45,563 bases of DNA from Rickettsiales bacterium (lineage in GTDB: Bacteria; Pseudomonadota; Alphaproteobacteria; Rickettsiales; JABSSG01), in NCBI GenBank assembly GCA_020049805.1, contig JAGVLN010000001.1:1-45563 (forward strand). The letters run 5' to 3'. Shown here in pieces: positions 8,520 through 16,758 of this stretch. The notes below the pieces were generated by a model that was not told the origin of the DNA, did no database searches, and saw only the letters and a list, made by a program, of their open reading frames with translations. How positions within the stretch are numbered: position 1 is the first letter of the stretch; every line of letters begins with the position of its first letter. The translations under genes and the position numbers were made by a program.

Positions 8520-9902
8520 ATGGAAAATCAAAAAATTTCTTTACCAAAGGAAAATACTGTAAAGACCATCGCTAAGGATGATATTAATAATGCTATTAAT
8601 CAAGCCTTTGAGCAAGGTGATGATAAATTGCTTAAATCGATTATTACTAGCATCCACTATGCAGATCTTGCTGACTATATAAACTTTGCCAAGTACGAAC
8701 AACGTCAAAAAATTATAGAATTACTTGATGATAAGATTAATCCAGAAATCTTGCTTGAGTTTGACATCGATGTTTTAAGGTCTTTAATAGAAATTTTAGG
8801 TAAAAAGAAGTTTGCCCAATTAGTTAATAAATTGGATGTAGACTATGCTATAGGTTTACTTGATGATCTTACTGAAGATGAAAGAGACGAGATCTTATCT
8901 TACATACCTTTAATTAGTAGAAGAAACTTAAAAAAGGGTTTGGAATATCCGAAAAATAGTGCGGGTATTTTAATGGATACTAATTTCGTTGCAATTCAAG
9001 AAGATAGCAATGTTGGGGATGTTTTAGATTATTTAAGTGGCAATAATAAATTACCTGAAGATTTAGATGAAATATTTGTAGTTGATAAAAACCTTACTCC
9101 AGTCGGGTCAGTATTCATAGGTCAATTAATTAGAAACAAGAAAGATGTGCCTATTAAAAATATTATGCATAAAGAATTACAACCAGTTTCTACTAATTTA
9201 GATCAAGAAGAAGTATCATATATTTTTAGACATTATGATTTAAATTCAGTACCGGTAGTAAATAAAAGTAAGAAAATGGTCGGTGTGATTTACCTAGATC
9301 AGATTCTGGATGTAGTAGAAGAAGAAGTTGAAGAAGATATAATGAAGTTGGGTGGTGTTAATATACTAGATATATACTCTGCTTTTTTTAAAACAGCTAC
9401 TCAAAGGTTTCCCTGGCTGTTTTTTAATTTATTAACTGCTTGTTTTACTTCCATCATGATTAACTTATTTGATAATACCATTCAAAAGATCGTAACTTTG
9501 GCGGCTATTATGCCGATCGTAGCTTCTATGGGAGGAAATGCGGGTACGCAAACAGTTACAGTAGCCGTAAGGGCGATTGCTAATAAAGATATAACTCCTG
9601 CTAATGCTTGGCGAGTTATTTTAAAGGAAATTTATGCATGTGCTTTAAATGGCATATTATTGGGTGTACTCGGAGCAATTATTCTATTATTCATTTATCA
9701 AGATGTTAATTTATGTTTTGTATTTGCTTTAGCTGTTGCTATCAACTTTACAGTTGCTGGCTTCCTTGGGTCTATAATTCCAATTACTCTTAATAAAATT
9801 GGGGCTGATCCAGCTATAGCCTCCAGTGTGCTGCTTACTTTTCTTACTGATATAATAGGTTTCTGTTTGTTCTTGGGGCTTGCTTCATTATTAATTACTT
9901 AG
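8520..9902 (+). CDS. mgtE: Magnesium transporter MgtE
   Basis: The 460-residue protein has the MgtE order: an N-terminal alpha-helical superfamily domain (LDDLTEDERDEILSYI), a CBS pair near residues 155-275 (including LNSVPVVNKSKKMVGVIYLDQ), the connecting helix (VVEEEVEEDIMKLGGV) and a C-terminal five-helix channel domain with the conserved MGGNAGTQTVTVAVRA pore motif. It is an inner-membrane Mg2+ channel gated by cytosolic Mg2+ binding to the N and CBS domains. The ATG at 8520 is preferred over TTG at 8514 because AAGG at 8507-8510 is 9 bases upstream of it. Its stop abuts the stop of the convergent prmA. Confidence 0.95.
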   Translation: MENQKISLPKENTVKTIAKDDINNAINQAFEQGDDKLLKSIITSIHYADLADYINFAKYEQRQKIIELLDDKINPEILLEFDIDVLRSLIEILGKKKFAQLVNKLDVDYAIGLLDDLTEDERDEILSYIPLISRRNLKKGLEYPKNSAGILMDTNFVAIQEDSNVGDVLDYLSGNNKLPEDLDEIFVVDKNLTPVGSVFIGQLIRNKKDVPIKNIMHKELQPVSTNLDQEEVSYIFRHYDLNSVPVVNKSKKMVGVIYLDQILDVVEEEVEEDIMKLGGVNILDIYSAFFKTATQRFPWLFFNLLTACFTSIMINLFDNTIQKIVTLAAIMPIVASMGGNAGTQTVTVAVRAIANKDITPANAWRVILKEIYACALNGILLGVLGAIILLFIYQDVNLCFVFALAVAINFTVAGFLGSIIPITLNKIGADPAIASSVLLTFLTDIIGFCLFLGLASLLIT

Positions 9903-10817
9903 CTATATTTTCTCTAAAATTATTGTCGACCAGTTATTATCAACAATTTTATGAATGATTTGAAGTTTAAGTGAAGTATGCGCTGCTATTACTTCTTTTT
10001 CTTGGTTTGTCAAAAAGCCTGATAAAATTGCTTTACCACCAATTGCAAGATGGTTAACCAGGTCTTGGGCCATATTAATTAATGGCTGGGCTAAAATATT
10101 GCATGTAATTAAATCATAAGGACTGTGAGTGATAATATTCTCATTTTGATAGCCATTTGCTAAAGATACTGAGATTAAGTTTTCTACTTTGTTTATGTTT
10201 ATATTTTCTTGAGCAGTAAGTGTAGATTGTTCTTCTATGTCTGTGGCAATAATGGGTTTTTGCCATAATTTAGCCATAGCAATGGCAAGTATCCCAGAGC
10301 CACAACCAATATCGAGTAATTTTTTTGGGATAAAATTATTATTTTTAAGATAACATAAGGCTTTTATACAATTTTTAGTGGTATAATGTTCACCAGTACC
10401 AAATGCTCTGGTTGGATCAATGATGATCGGTATTAGATTATTACTTTTTATTTTGTGGTGGGAGTTGTAAATACAGAAATCATCTATTATAATAGGTTTA
10501 GATTTTTTCTTTATTTCTGCAATCCAATCCCGATCATTTAAATTAGTAAGTTGGATTCTTAGCGGTTTGCTAATATCGTTATTTTTAGCTAGGTCTAGTA
10601 TTTGTTTTTTTATTTTATCAAAATCTGGTAATTCACTGAAATATAATTGTATTATCCAAATGTCATCGGGTTGATTCTCAATTTGTTCGCCGGTTTTATA
10701 TTCAAAATAAGATAAATCTGAGTAAATATTTTCTAAGTGAGTAATAAAGAAATCTAAGTATTTATATTGAATTTTAAAAGTTACCAACCAAGTAGCAGCT
10801 GGGGGGGTATTTGTCAT
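9903..10817 (-). CDS. prmA: Ribosomal protein L11 methyltransferase PrmA
   Basis: The 304-residue enzyme uses S-adenosylmethionine to methylate ribosomal protein L11. Family motifs are DPTRAFGTGEHYTT at about 134-147, the SAM-binding LLDIGCGSGILAIAMAK at 167-183, IATDIEEQS near 190 and the NILAQPL active-site segment near 240. The N-terminal substrate-recognition domain (residues 1-100) is divergent, as is usual. The coding strand has a run of seven C bases (10801-10807) at codons 4-6, unusual in this AT-rich DNA and able to shift the frame by slippage. It follows an ankyrin gene on the same strand with a 5-base gap. Confidence 0.93.
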   Translation of the reverse strand: MTNTPPAATWLVTFKIQYKYLDFFITHLENIYSDLSYFEYKTGEQIENQPDDIWIIQLYFSELPDFDKIKKQILDLAKNNDISKPLRIQLTNLNDRDWIAEIKKKSKPIIIDDFCIYNSHHKIKSNNLIPIIIDPTRAFGTGEHYTTKNCIKALCYLKNNNFIPKKLLDIGCGSGILAIAMAKLWQKPIIATDIEEQSTLTAQENININKVENLISVSLANGYQNENIITHSPYDLITCNILAQPLINMAQDLVNHLAIGGKAILSGFLTNQEKEVIAAHTSLKLQIIHKIVDNNWSTIILEKI

Positions 10818-10822
10818 GGATT

Positions 10823-11524
10823 TTATCGAGTGTGTATGTATGGTCTTAATGGTTCTGTAGTAGAGGATTTTGCACTGGAAGAAAGATGAGGTTTTTTGAT
10901 TGTGTCTCTAATTTCTAATAATTGTTGTCGTAATTCCATAGCCTTTAGTACTACCTCATTCTTATATCTTTGTGCTAGACCACGAGGACTTTTTCTGAGC
11001 AAGTTTATTTGGTCAAAGATTTTAGGATTGCCAACATGTTCAACCAACTTTTTAGCGATATTAGTAAATTCTGTTGATTGGTCTGGTTTAGTAGCAGAGA
11101 GCTGAATTGCTGTGTGTAATGGAGTATTGCCTTTTCTATCTTGAACTCCTACTGGGGCTCCATGTTGAAGGGCAAAATCAAGTAATGGGTCAGCAGTCCT
11201 TACTATATTATGAAGTAAAGTAGTGCCGTCTTTAAATTTAGTAGTAATGGATGCGCCTAATTCTATTAACAGCTTTACCATTTCAGTATTTTTGGCGTTA
11301 AATGCAAGCTCTAAGGGTGATTCATTATTCCTATTTAGAGCATTGAGGTCAGCACCAGCTTTTGCTAATTCTCTTAGCATTTCTGGTCTACCAGCTATTA
11401 CTGCGGCGTGAACTGGATTATTTCCGGTGCTATCTTGGAGATTAAAGTTAACACTATTACTTACTAAAGTACGGAATTTTTCTTCATCGTTTTCAGTAAT
11501 TGCTGTATGTAATGATGTAGTCAT
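10823..11524 (-). CDS. Ankyrin-repeat protein, 233 aa
   Basis: Almost the whole protein is ankyrin repeats: roughly residues 3-30, 33-65 (NNPVHAAVIAGRPEMLRELA), 66-98 (ESPLELAFNAKNTEMVKLLI), 99-131 (TTLLHNIVRT) and 132-165 (NTPLHTAIQLS). A C-terminal tail follows that is basic and Ser/Thr-rich. There is no signal peptide or membrane segment. Ankyrin proteins of intracellular alphaproteobacteria are often secreted host-interacting proteins, but no secretion signal can be read here, so that role is inference. It is immediately upstream of prmA on the same strand and may be co-transcribed with it. Confidence 0.88.
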   Translation of the reverse strand: MTTSLHTAITENDEEKFRTLVSNSVNFNLQDSTGNNPVHAAVIAGRPEMLRELAKAGADLNALNRNNESPLELAFNAKNTEMVKLLIELGASITTKFKDGTTLLHNIVRTADPLLDFALQHGAPVGVQDRKGNTPLHTAIQLSATKPDQSTEFTNIAKKLVEHVGNPKIFDQINLLRKSPRGLAQRYKNEVVLKAMELRQQLLEIRDTIKKPHLSSSAKSSTTEPLRPYIHTR

Positions 11525-11831
11525 TGTTCTTCATTAAAAAAAATTTAAAAATAATTTATTAATTTTTATTTTAACTTATTGTCAATATATTGCAACCAAT
11601 TATTCACTTTGCGCACAGTTAATTAATTTACAATAGTTAATCACTGTTATTATTATGTAACAGGTTTATGGCCTTTATGGCTAGGTACGAGTATTTTTAT
11701 ACTTATTAATTATTTGCTTTTTATCAAATAACAAACCTTAAGTTGGAACATCTAATTTTTACTTATTAATCTTACATTTCTGAAAACTATTTGAATATAA
11801 TAAATTTCAGACTGTCTATGGAGAATATTTA
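11525..11831. other. Divergent intergenic region, 307 bp
   Basis: This AT-rich spacer separates the minus-strand ankyrin gene from the plus-strand 169-aa gene. I see no ORF of note or RNA gene. A TATAAT at 11796-11801 lies about 30 bases before the plus-strand start and could be its -10 element, but lacks a good -35. GGAG at 11821-11824 is a plausible ribosome site for the ATG at 11832. Confidence 0.5.
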
Positions 11832-12341
11832 ATGACCAAGAACTTAATAAACAATAAATTTTTAAAATATAATAAAGGGGATGCAACACCTGAATTGCAA
11901 ATAAAATATAGAGCTGGGTTAACTTTACACCCTTTAGATATATGCCTTAAAAAGGGCATCATCCCTGAAAGTTCGTATAAAGCAGCAAATATTATGGTTT
12001 TTTTGTATAAATTAAGATATGGAAAACAAGTGAGGCTAACATCTAGCTATGATGCTATTTTGAGGGAAATAGGTTATAACCGTCCAACTATTATTTTGGA
12101 TGATGATAGTTTAATTAGATATACTATTTATTATCAGGAAGTCTCTACTATGTTAAGAAAAAGCGAGTCGTATGATATAATACTTAATGTATCTGTATTT
12201 AGCCGTTTCCCTAAGTTTCTTACTAGCGTCCAAAAGAATTTAATCTTTAAGCCAGAAATTTTTTACGAATATAACTTATTTAAGATTGGTTTAGAGGATT
12301 TAGTAAGATATTTCACTAGTAAAAAAATCATGTCTTGTTAA
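11832..12341 (+). CDS. Unrecognised 169-aa protein
   Basis: I do not recognise this protein with confidence. It is soluble-looking, basic, Ile/Tyr/Leu-rich, with no signal peptide. The segment HPLDICLKKGIIPESSYKAA followed by a helix with KLRYGK recalls the helical start of alphaproteobacterial DUF6456-type proteins (a short domain with a leucine-x-glycine-isoleucine turn), but this is a weak impression. A ribosome site (GGAG) precedes the ATG. It lies between ankyrin genes in the accessory stretch 10823-13040, with low-GC codon use like its neighbours. It could be a lineage-restricted regulator or an effector; neither is shown. Confidence 0.7.
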   Translation: MTKNLINNKFLKYNKGDATPELQIKYRAGLTLHPLDICLKKGIIPESSYKAANIMVFLYKLRYGKQVRLTSSYDAILREIGYNRPTIILDDDSLIRYTIYYQEVSTMLRKSESYDIILNVSVFSRFPKFLTSVQKNLIFKPEIFYEYNLFKIGLEDLVRYFTSKKIMSC

Positions 12342-12397
12342 GCATTTATTAAGTTTTTTGATGTAGTATCAAAAAATAAATTTATGAAAAATTTGAT

Positions 12398-12709
12398 ATG
12401 ACATCTGAATATAAAGATAAATATGGACGAAATGAATTGCTAATCGCTGCTTTAAATGGTGATCTGGATAAATTTAAAAAACTTTTTGCAGAAGATCCTA
12501 ACGCTTTAACCATAGTAGATAATAACAAAGATACAGCATTACATTTAGCTGCAATGAAAGGTCATGTTTCTATTATTAAATTCTTGTTAGAGCAGGGTGC
12601 TAATATTGATGCTAAAGACAAATTTGGTGCAACCCCCCTACATTTAGCTGCAATTACAGCTCAAGCGCCAGCAGTGAAATATTTACTTGATCCTAACGAA
12701 AATAAGTAG
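12398..12709 (+). CDS. Short ankyrin-repeat protein (probable 5' half of a split gene)
   Basis: The 103-residue product holds about three ankyrin repeats: NELLIAALNGDLDKFKKLF, DTALHLAAMKGHVSIIKFLL and ATPLHLAAITAQAPAVKYLL. The third breaks off just after its second helix at DPNENK. The next ORF begins 7 bases later in another frame and resumes with NPQDSYGNTPAHLAAQKGH, which is what the next repeat would be. This suggests one ancestral four- to five-repeat gene split into two reading frames, though both parts could still be translated. No clear Shine-Dalgarno precedes the start. Confidence 0.7.
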   Translation: MTSEYKDKYGRNELLIAALNGDLDKFKKLFAEDPNALTIVDNNKDTALHLAAMKGHVSIIKFLLEQGANIDAKDKFGATPLHLAAITAQAPAVKYLLDPNENK

Positions 12710-12716
12710 GTAACTA

Positions 12717-13040
12717 ATGGTTTCAAATAAAATAATTAAAGGTGCATACCCTAATCCTCAAGATAGTTATGGAAATACCCCAGCGCATTTAGCGGCGCAA
12801 AAGGGTCATGGTTATACATTGTCTTTGTTACTTACAGGCGGGCCTAGTGGTGGGGCTGATCTTGAAATAGTTAATGCTAAAGGCCAGACAGTTGCTGATG
12901 TGGCTACTAATGATTGTACGCAAGTATTAACTCGTTATTTAGCAAGTAAAGTTAAAGTGCCTCTGGGTAAATCAGCTCAAGTGCAAGCTAATACTACATT
13001 ACCAAAAAAAGTGAAAAGTAGTCGTGATGTAGGCATTTAG
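12717..13040 (+). CDS. Short ankyrin-repeat protein (probable 3' half of a split gene)
   Basis: The 107-residue ORF has one good ankyrin repeat (GNTPAHLAAQKGHGYTLSLL), a second degenerate one (KGQTVADVATNDCTQVLTRY) and a basic tail. AAGTAGG at 12704-12710, overlapping the stop of the previous ORF, is 6 bases before its ATG, so it may be translated by coupling. In its own frame a TAA lies at 12711-12713, so a single one-base shift would not simply rejoin it with the upstream half. Function is unknown. Confidence 0.65.
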   Translation: MVSNKIIKGAYPNPQDSYGNTPAHLAAQKGHGYTLSLLLTGGPSGGADLEIVNAKGQTVADVATNDCTQVLTRYLASKVKVPLGKSAQVQANTTLPKKVKSSRDVGI

Positions 13041-13151
13041 TTTTTGTATTCAAAATTTTTCTTCTAATCCTCTAGACAATATGTAGTGATTGAATTAAAT
13101 ATAATTACAAGTTATTATTTACAATAAATTATTAGTTTATCGGAAGAATAT

Positions 13152-13982
13152 ATGAGCAAAAGCGCATCTCACAAATTAGGTCATAAATTTCATTTAGTAA
13201 ATCCTAGCCCTTGGCCTATTTCTATTTCTTTTGCATTATTATTGGTAACAAGTGGCTCAGTGATGTTATTTCATCAATATCCTTTTTGGGAATATGTTTT
13301 ACCAATAGGAATTATGGCTACTATTGCAATTCTATATTTTTGGTGGCGAGATGTTGTTAGAGAAGGAATTCAGGATCATGCTCATACTGATGTAGTGCGT
13401 AAGGGGCTAAGCCTTGGAATGTTATTATTTATTTTGTCTGAAGTAATGTTCTTCTTTGCATTTTTTTGGTCTTTCTTTAAGGCTAGTTTAGATCCAGTAG
13501 CAATTTTGGAAGGTGTATGGCCAATTAAAGCTAGTCTATGGCCACCACAAGGTATTGAGGTTATTGATCCATGGAACATTCCATTTTTAAACACTTTAAT
13601 TTTATTACTATCAGGCACAACAGTAACTTGGGCACATTATTCTTTATTAGATAATAATCGTAAAGACATGGTAAGTGCTTTATTAATTACTGTACTTTTA
13701 GGGGCATTATTTACTAGTTTGCAAGTATATGAATATTTTCATGCTACCTTTAAATTTAAAGATGGGATTTATCCTTCAAATTTTTATATGGCTACAGGGT
13801 TTCATGGTTTTCATGTATTAGTGGGAACTATATTTTTAGTGGTATGCTACTTTAGGGCGCGGGCTGGTCATTTTGATAAAGGCAAAGGACATTTAGGTTT
13901 TGAATTTGCAAGTTGGTATTGGCATTTTGTTGATGTTGTATGGTTATTCTTATTTACCTTTATTTATGTATGGGGCAGTTAG
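13152..13982 (+). CDS. coxC: Cytochrome c oxidase subunit III
   Basis: This 276-residue, seven-helix subunit of the aa3-type cytochrome oxidase has the full COX3 pattern: an N-terminal HKFHLVNPSPWPI, WWRDVVREG, the conserved FILSEVMFFFAFFW helix, PPQGIEVIDPW, the ATGFHGFHVLVGTIFL helix and the terminal WHFVDVVWLFLF. It stabilises the catalytic subunit and supports proton pumping. Subunits I and II are not in the window. SURF1 follows after 24 bases, the usual alphaproteobacterial order. A GGAAG ribosome site precedes the ATG. Confidence 0.97.
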   Translation: MSKSASHKLGHKFHLVNPSPWPISISFALLLVTSGSVMLFHQYPFWEYVLPIGIMATIAILYFWWRDVVREGIQDHAHTDVVRKGLSLGMLLFILSEVMFFFAFFWSFFKASLDPVAILEGVWPIKASLWPPQGIEVIDPWNIPFLNTLILLLSGTTVTWAHYSLLDNNRKDMVSALLITVLLGALFTSLQVYEYFHATFKFKDGIYPSNFYMATGFHGFHVLVGTIFLVVCYFRARAGHFDKGKGHLGFEFASWYWHFVDVVWLFLFTFIYVWGS

Positions 13983-14006
13983 GAATTAACTCATAATGAG
14001 TAGGGT

Positions 14007-14651
14007 GTGATAAAAAAATTTTGTATCGTAATCTTATTGCTAGGGGCAGAATTAACTTTATTAGCACTTGGAACATGGCAAGTTTATCGTTTAAATTATA
14101 AAACTGATTTAATACAATCTCTTACTAATCAACTTCAATTACCACCTATTGAAAAACTTCAAGAACCGATAACCTATTATCGTCAAGTAAACTTGTCCGG
14201 CCAATTTTTAATAGATAAAACTATGTATATGTATAATTTAAATAAACAGGGTAAGCCTGGTTATAATCTTATTATACCTTTCAAACTTCGAGATAATAAG
14301 ATAGTTTTAGTTAAATATAGCTGGGTAAAAGATAAAAACCAAAATATTGAAGATGATCTACCTTCAATAATTAAAGGGGTGATTATGCCTGTAGAAGGAA
14401 AATCTAAATTTATTCCTGAAAATGAGCTAGAACGAAATCAGTGGTATTATATAAACCTTTCTCAGATGGAGAGATTTACTGGCTTGAATTTATTACCGAT
14501 AATAATTAATACTGATATTAATCCAGATGATTTGCCACTATCTATCCGTAATGATCATTTAGGTTATGCGATCATTTGGTATGCTTTGGCTGCTATTGGT
14601 GCAATTATTATTTTTATTAAAAGTAAATCTGCCAAGGCGTTTACAAAATAA
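14007..14651 (+). CDS. SURF1-family cytochrome oxidase assembly protein
   Basis: The 214-residue product has the two terminal membrane helices of SURF1 (IVILLLGAELTLLALGTWQV and YAIIWYALAAIGAIIIFI), the LGTWQVYRLNYKTDLI start motif, YRQVNLSGQF, and NDHLGYAIIWY at the second helix. SURF1 helps insert haem a into cytochrome oxidase, matching its place after COX3. The start is GTG at 14007, the first possible codon after an in-frame stop. TAGGG immediately before it is too close to act as a normal ribosome site, so initiation may be weak or use the GAG at 13998-14000. Confidence 0.9.
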   Translation: MIKKFCIVILLLGAELTLLALGTWQVYRLNYKTDLIQSLTNQLQLPPIEKLQEPITYYRQVNLSGQFLIDKTMYMYNLNKQGKPGYNLIIPFKLRDNKIVLVKYSWVKDKNQNIEDDLPSIIKGVIMPVEGKSKFIPENELERNQWYYINLSQMERFTGLNLLPIIINTDINPDDLPLSIRNDHLGYAIIWYALAAIGAIIIFIKSKSAKAFTK

Positions 14652-14692
14652 GAAATTTAGTTATATTCATCTGAAATTATCTGAAGGTTAGT

Positions 14693-15484
14693 ATGAAAAA
14701 AATAATTTTATTTTTAAGCATTGGGTTGTTGTTTAGTATTCCTGCTATTGCGGAAGGGAATTGTTTCTTAGTAAAAGAAGCTGATAAAATTATAATTAAT
14801 GAAGGGGAATGTAAATCACGACATGCTTCTAATTCTACTTTTAAAATAGCTATTAGCTTAATGGGCTATAATGAAGGTATATTGATTGATGAAACACATC
14901 CTGAGTTACCATTTAAGGAAGGTTATGAAGATTATTTAGATAAATGGAAACACCCTCATAATCCTAGCCTGTGGATGAAAAATAGTTGTGTTTGGTTCTC
15001 GCAATATATAGTACAAAAACTTGGAATGTCAAAATTTCAAGAATATGTCAAAAATTTTGATTATGGCAATCAAGATGTAAAAGGATATAAAAATAAGGAC
15101 AATGGGTTAAAGCCTTGGATATCCAGCTCTTTACATATTTCCCCTGAAGAGCAAATTGTTTTTTTACAAAAACTGGTTGAGGATAAGTTGCCCGTTAGCC
15201 TTAAATCACAAGAAATGACCAAAAATATTATTTATATTGAGGATTTACCAGGTGGGTGGAAGCTGTATGGAAAAACAGGAAATGGTGATCAGTGGAATAA
15301 AGATAGAACATATCAATTAGATCACCAATTTGGCTGGTTTGTAGGGTGGGTGCAAAAAGGTAAACATACTATTGTTTTTGCAAACTATATTGAAGATAAA
15401 GATAAACAAGACACTTATGCAAGTCTTAGAGCCAAAGAGGCCGCAAAAAAAAGATTGATGCAGATAGTCCAAAACTACAATTAA
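14693..15484 (+). CDS. Class D (OXA-type) beta-lactamase
   Basis: The 263-residue protein has a signal peptide (residues 1-20, ending SIPAIA) and all class D active-site elements: STFK at 48-51 (Ser48 nucleophile, Lys51 as the residue normally carboxylated), SCV at 98-100, YGN at 124-126 and KTG at 194-196, followed by FGWFVGWV. It should be an exported serine enzyme hydrolysing penicillins or oxacillins. An intrinsic sensor-like or cell-wall role is possible because related genes are chromosomal in other intracellular bacteria. The gene has the same AT-rich codon use as its neighbours, with no mobile element nearby, arguing against recent transfer. Confidence 0.95.
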   Translation: MKKIILFLSIGLLFSIPAIAEGNCFLVKEADKIIINEGECKSRHASNSTFKIAISLMGYNEGILIDETHPELPFKEGYEDYLDKWKHPHNPSLWMKNSCVWFSQYIVQKLGMSKFQEYVKNFDYGNQDVKGYKNKDNGLKPWISSSLHISPEEQIVFLQKLVEDKLPVSLKSQEMTKNIIYIEDLPGGWKLYGKTGNGDQWNKDRTYQLDHQFGWFVGWVQKGKHTIVFANYIEDKDKQDTYASLRAKEAAKKRLMQIVQNYN

Positions 15485-15536
15485 TGAAAATACAAAGCCA
15501 TATTAATAATTAGTTTGTATCTTTCACATAAAGTTA

Positions 15537-15565
15537 TTGCACACTGTCTGAATATTTCTTATTCT
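15537..15565 (+). promoter_or_regulatory. Candidate sigma70-type promoter of the pentapeptide gene
   Basis: TTGCAC (15537-15542) and TATTCT (15560-15565) are separated by exactly 17 bases, and the ATG of the pentapeptide gene is 30 bases downstream. Spacing and position are right; the prediction is from pattern only. Confidence 0.4.
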
Positions 15566-15595
15566 ATTTTCATAACCTAATTTATCAAATGTATT

Positions 15596-16747
15596 ATGGC
15601 TAAAGATACCGATAATGATTTCAATGTAAATCAAGCTTTACAGGAAGGATATAAATTTCCTTATAAGATTGTATCGATTGTTGTTGGTTTAATAGTTATA
15701 GGAGTTTTGCTATATTTTTATTTTGGTAATCGTGATCAAGATTCTGCAATACAAGATAAGTCGAATGCTATTAAAGATTATATCATTAATCAAAAAAATA
15801 AAAATAAGAGTGTAGATTTAAAAAGCAGATTCGGAGAAAATCTATCTGGCGTTATTATTAATGATGCTGATTTTAGTAATGTAGATTTTTCTGGTTTAAA
15901 TTTATCTTATTCTAAATTCAATAAAGTTTCATTAAATGGTTCTAATCTTTCAAATGCTAACTTCGAGGGAATAGTATGTAGTGAATGCGATTTTACTAAT
16001 GCTAAGCTAACCGAGTCGAATTTTAATTCGGCCAATATTGATTATGGTGTTTTTAATAATGTTGATTTTAGTAACGCTACATTAAAATTGGCATTGTTAA
16101 AACATGGTGAATTTAACCAAGTTAATTTTAATGGAGCTAATCTTAACGGTGCTGTTCTTTCTGGATCTGATTTATCAGGTTCAAATTTTACTGGGGCTAA
16201 TTTATCGCAGGCAGTTGTAAAATCTGCCAAATTGGATAATGCAATTTTGGCAAATTCTAATTTATATGGAGTAAATTTTTATCAAACTAGTATGGAAAAA
16301 GCTAATTTTGATGGTTCATATTTAGAGTCAGCTAATTTAAGTTATGTCGTAGCTATCGCTACTAATTTCAGTAATTGTAATTTAAGCTGGGCTAATTTAG
16401 ACAATGCAAAATTTGATCAAGCTAATTTTAATCAAGCAATTTTGGCAAATGCATATGGTGCGCGTTCTAGCTATATTAATGCGAGTTTTATTAAAACAAA
16501 TTTACAACAAGTAGACATGAAAAAAAGTAATTTCACTAGTGCTAATTTATCTGGCAGTGATTTAACTAAAGCAGATTTTAGGTACACAATTTTAAATAAT
16601 GCTGATTTAACTAGTTGTAGGTTACTAAGCAGCAATTTCTCAGATGCAGATTTGAGCAGTGCTAACTTATCCAATGCTAGTATTATTAATACGTTATTTG
16701 TTAATGCTAATCTAGATAAAACAATTGGTGTAACAGTAGCTCAATAA
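15596..16747 (+). CDS. Membrane-anchored pentapeptide-repeat protein
   Basis: The 383-residue protein has a short cytoplasmic start, one membrane helix at about residues 25-45 (IVSIVVGLIVIGVLLYFYFG) and then, from about residue 85 to the end, nearly continuous A(N/D)LXX/F pentapeptide repeats (for example ANLSGSDLTKADF) interrupted only by small loops. This should form a right-handed quadrilateral beta-helix of some 50 repeats. The anchor suggests the helix is exposed on one side of the inner membrane, with orientation unclear. Known relatives range from gyrase-protecting Qnr/MfpA proteins to uncharacterised membrane proteins. The anchor and length make the Qnr role unlikely. No function is assigned. 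Confidence 0.9.
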   Translation: MAKDTDNDFNVNQALQEGYKFPYKIVSIVVGLIVIGVLLYFYFGNRDQDSAIQDKSNAIKDYIINQKNKNKSVDLKSRFGENLSGVIINDADFSNVDFSGLNLSYSKFNKVSLNGSNLSNANFEGIVCSECDFTNAKLTESNFNSANIDYGVFNNVDFSNATLKLALLKHGEFNQVNFNGANLNGAVLSGSDLSGSNFTGANLSQAVVKSAKLDNAILANSNLYGVNFYQTSMEKANFDGSYLESANLSYVVAIATNFSNCNLSWANLDNAKFDQANFNQAILANAYGARSSYINASFIKTNLQQVDMKKSNFTSANLSGSDLTKADFRYTILNNADLTSCRLLSSNFSDADLSSANLSNASIINTLFVNANLDKTIGVTVAQ

Positions 16748-16758
16748 TAAAAGAATCT

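Noticed and set aside
12398-13040. Programmed frameshift joining the two ankyrin ORFs
   Set aside because: Stops lie in both frames around the junction (12707-12709 and 12711-12713) and no slippery heptamer was seen; separate translation or decay is simpler.
15596-16747. Qnr-type gyrase-protection protein
   Set aside because: The N-terminal membrane anchor and greater length do not fit the soluble Qnr/MfpA group.
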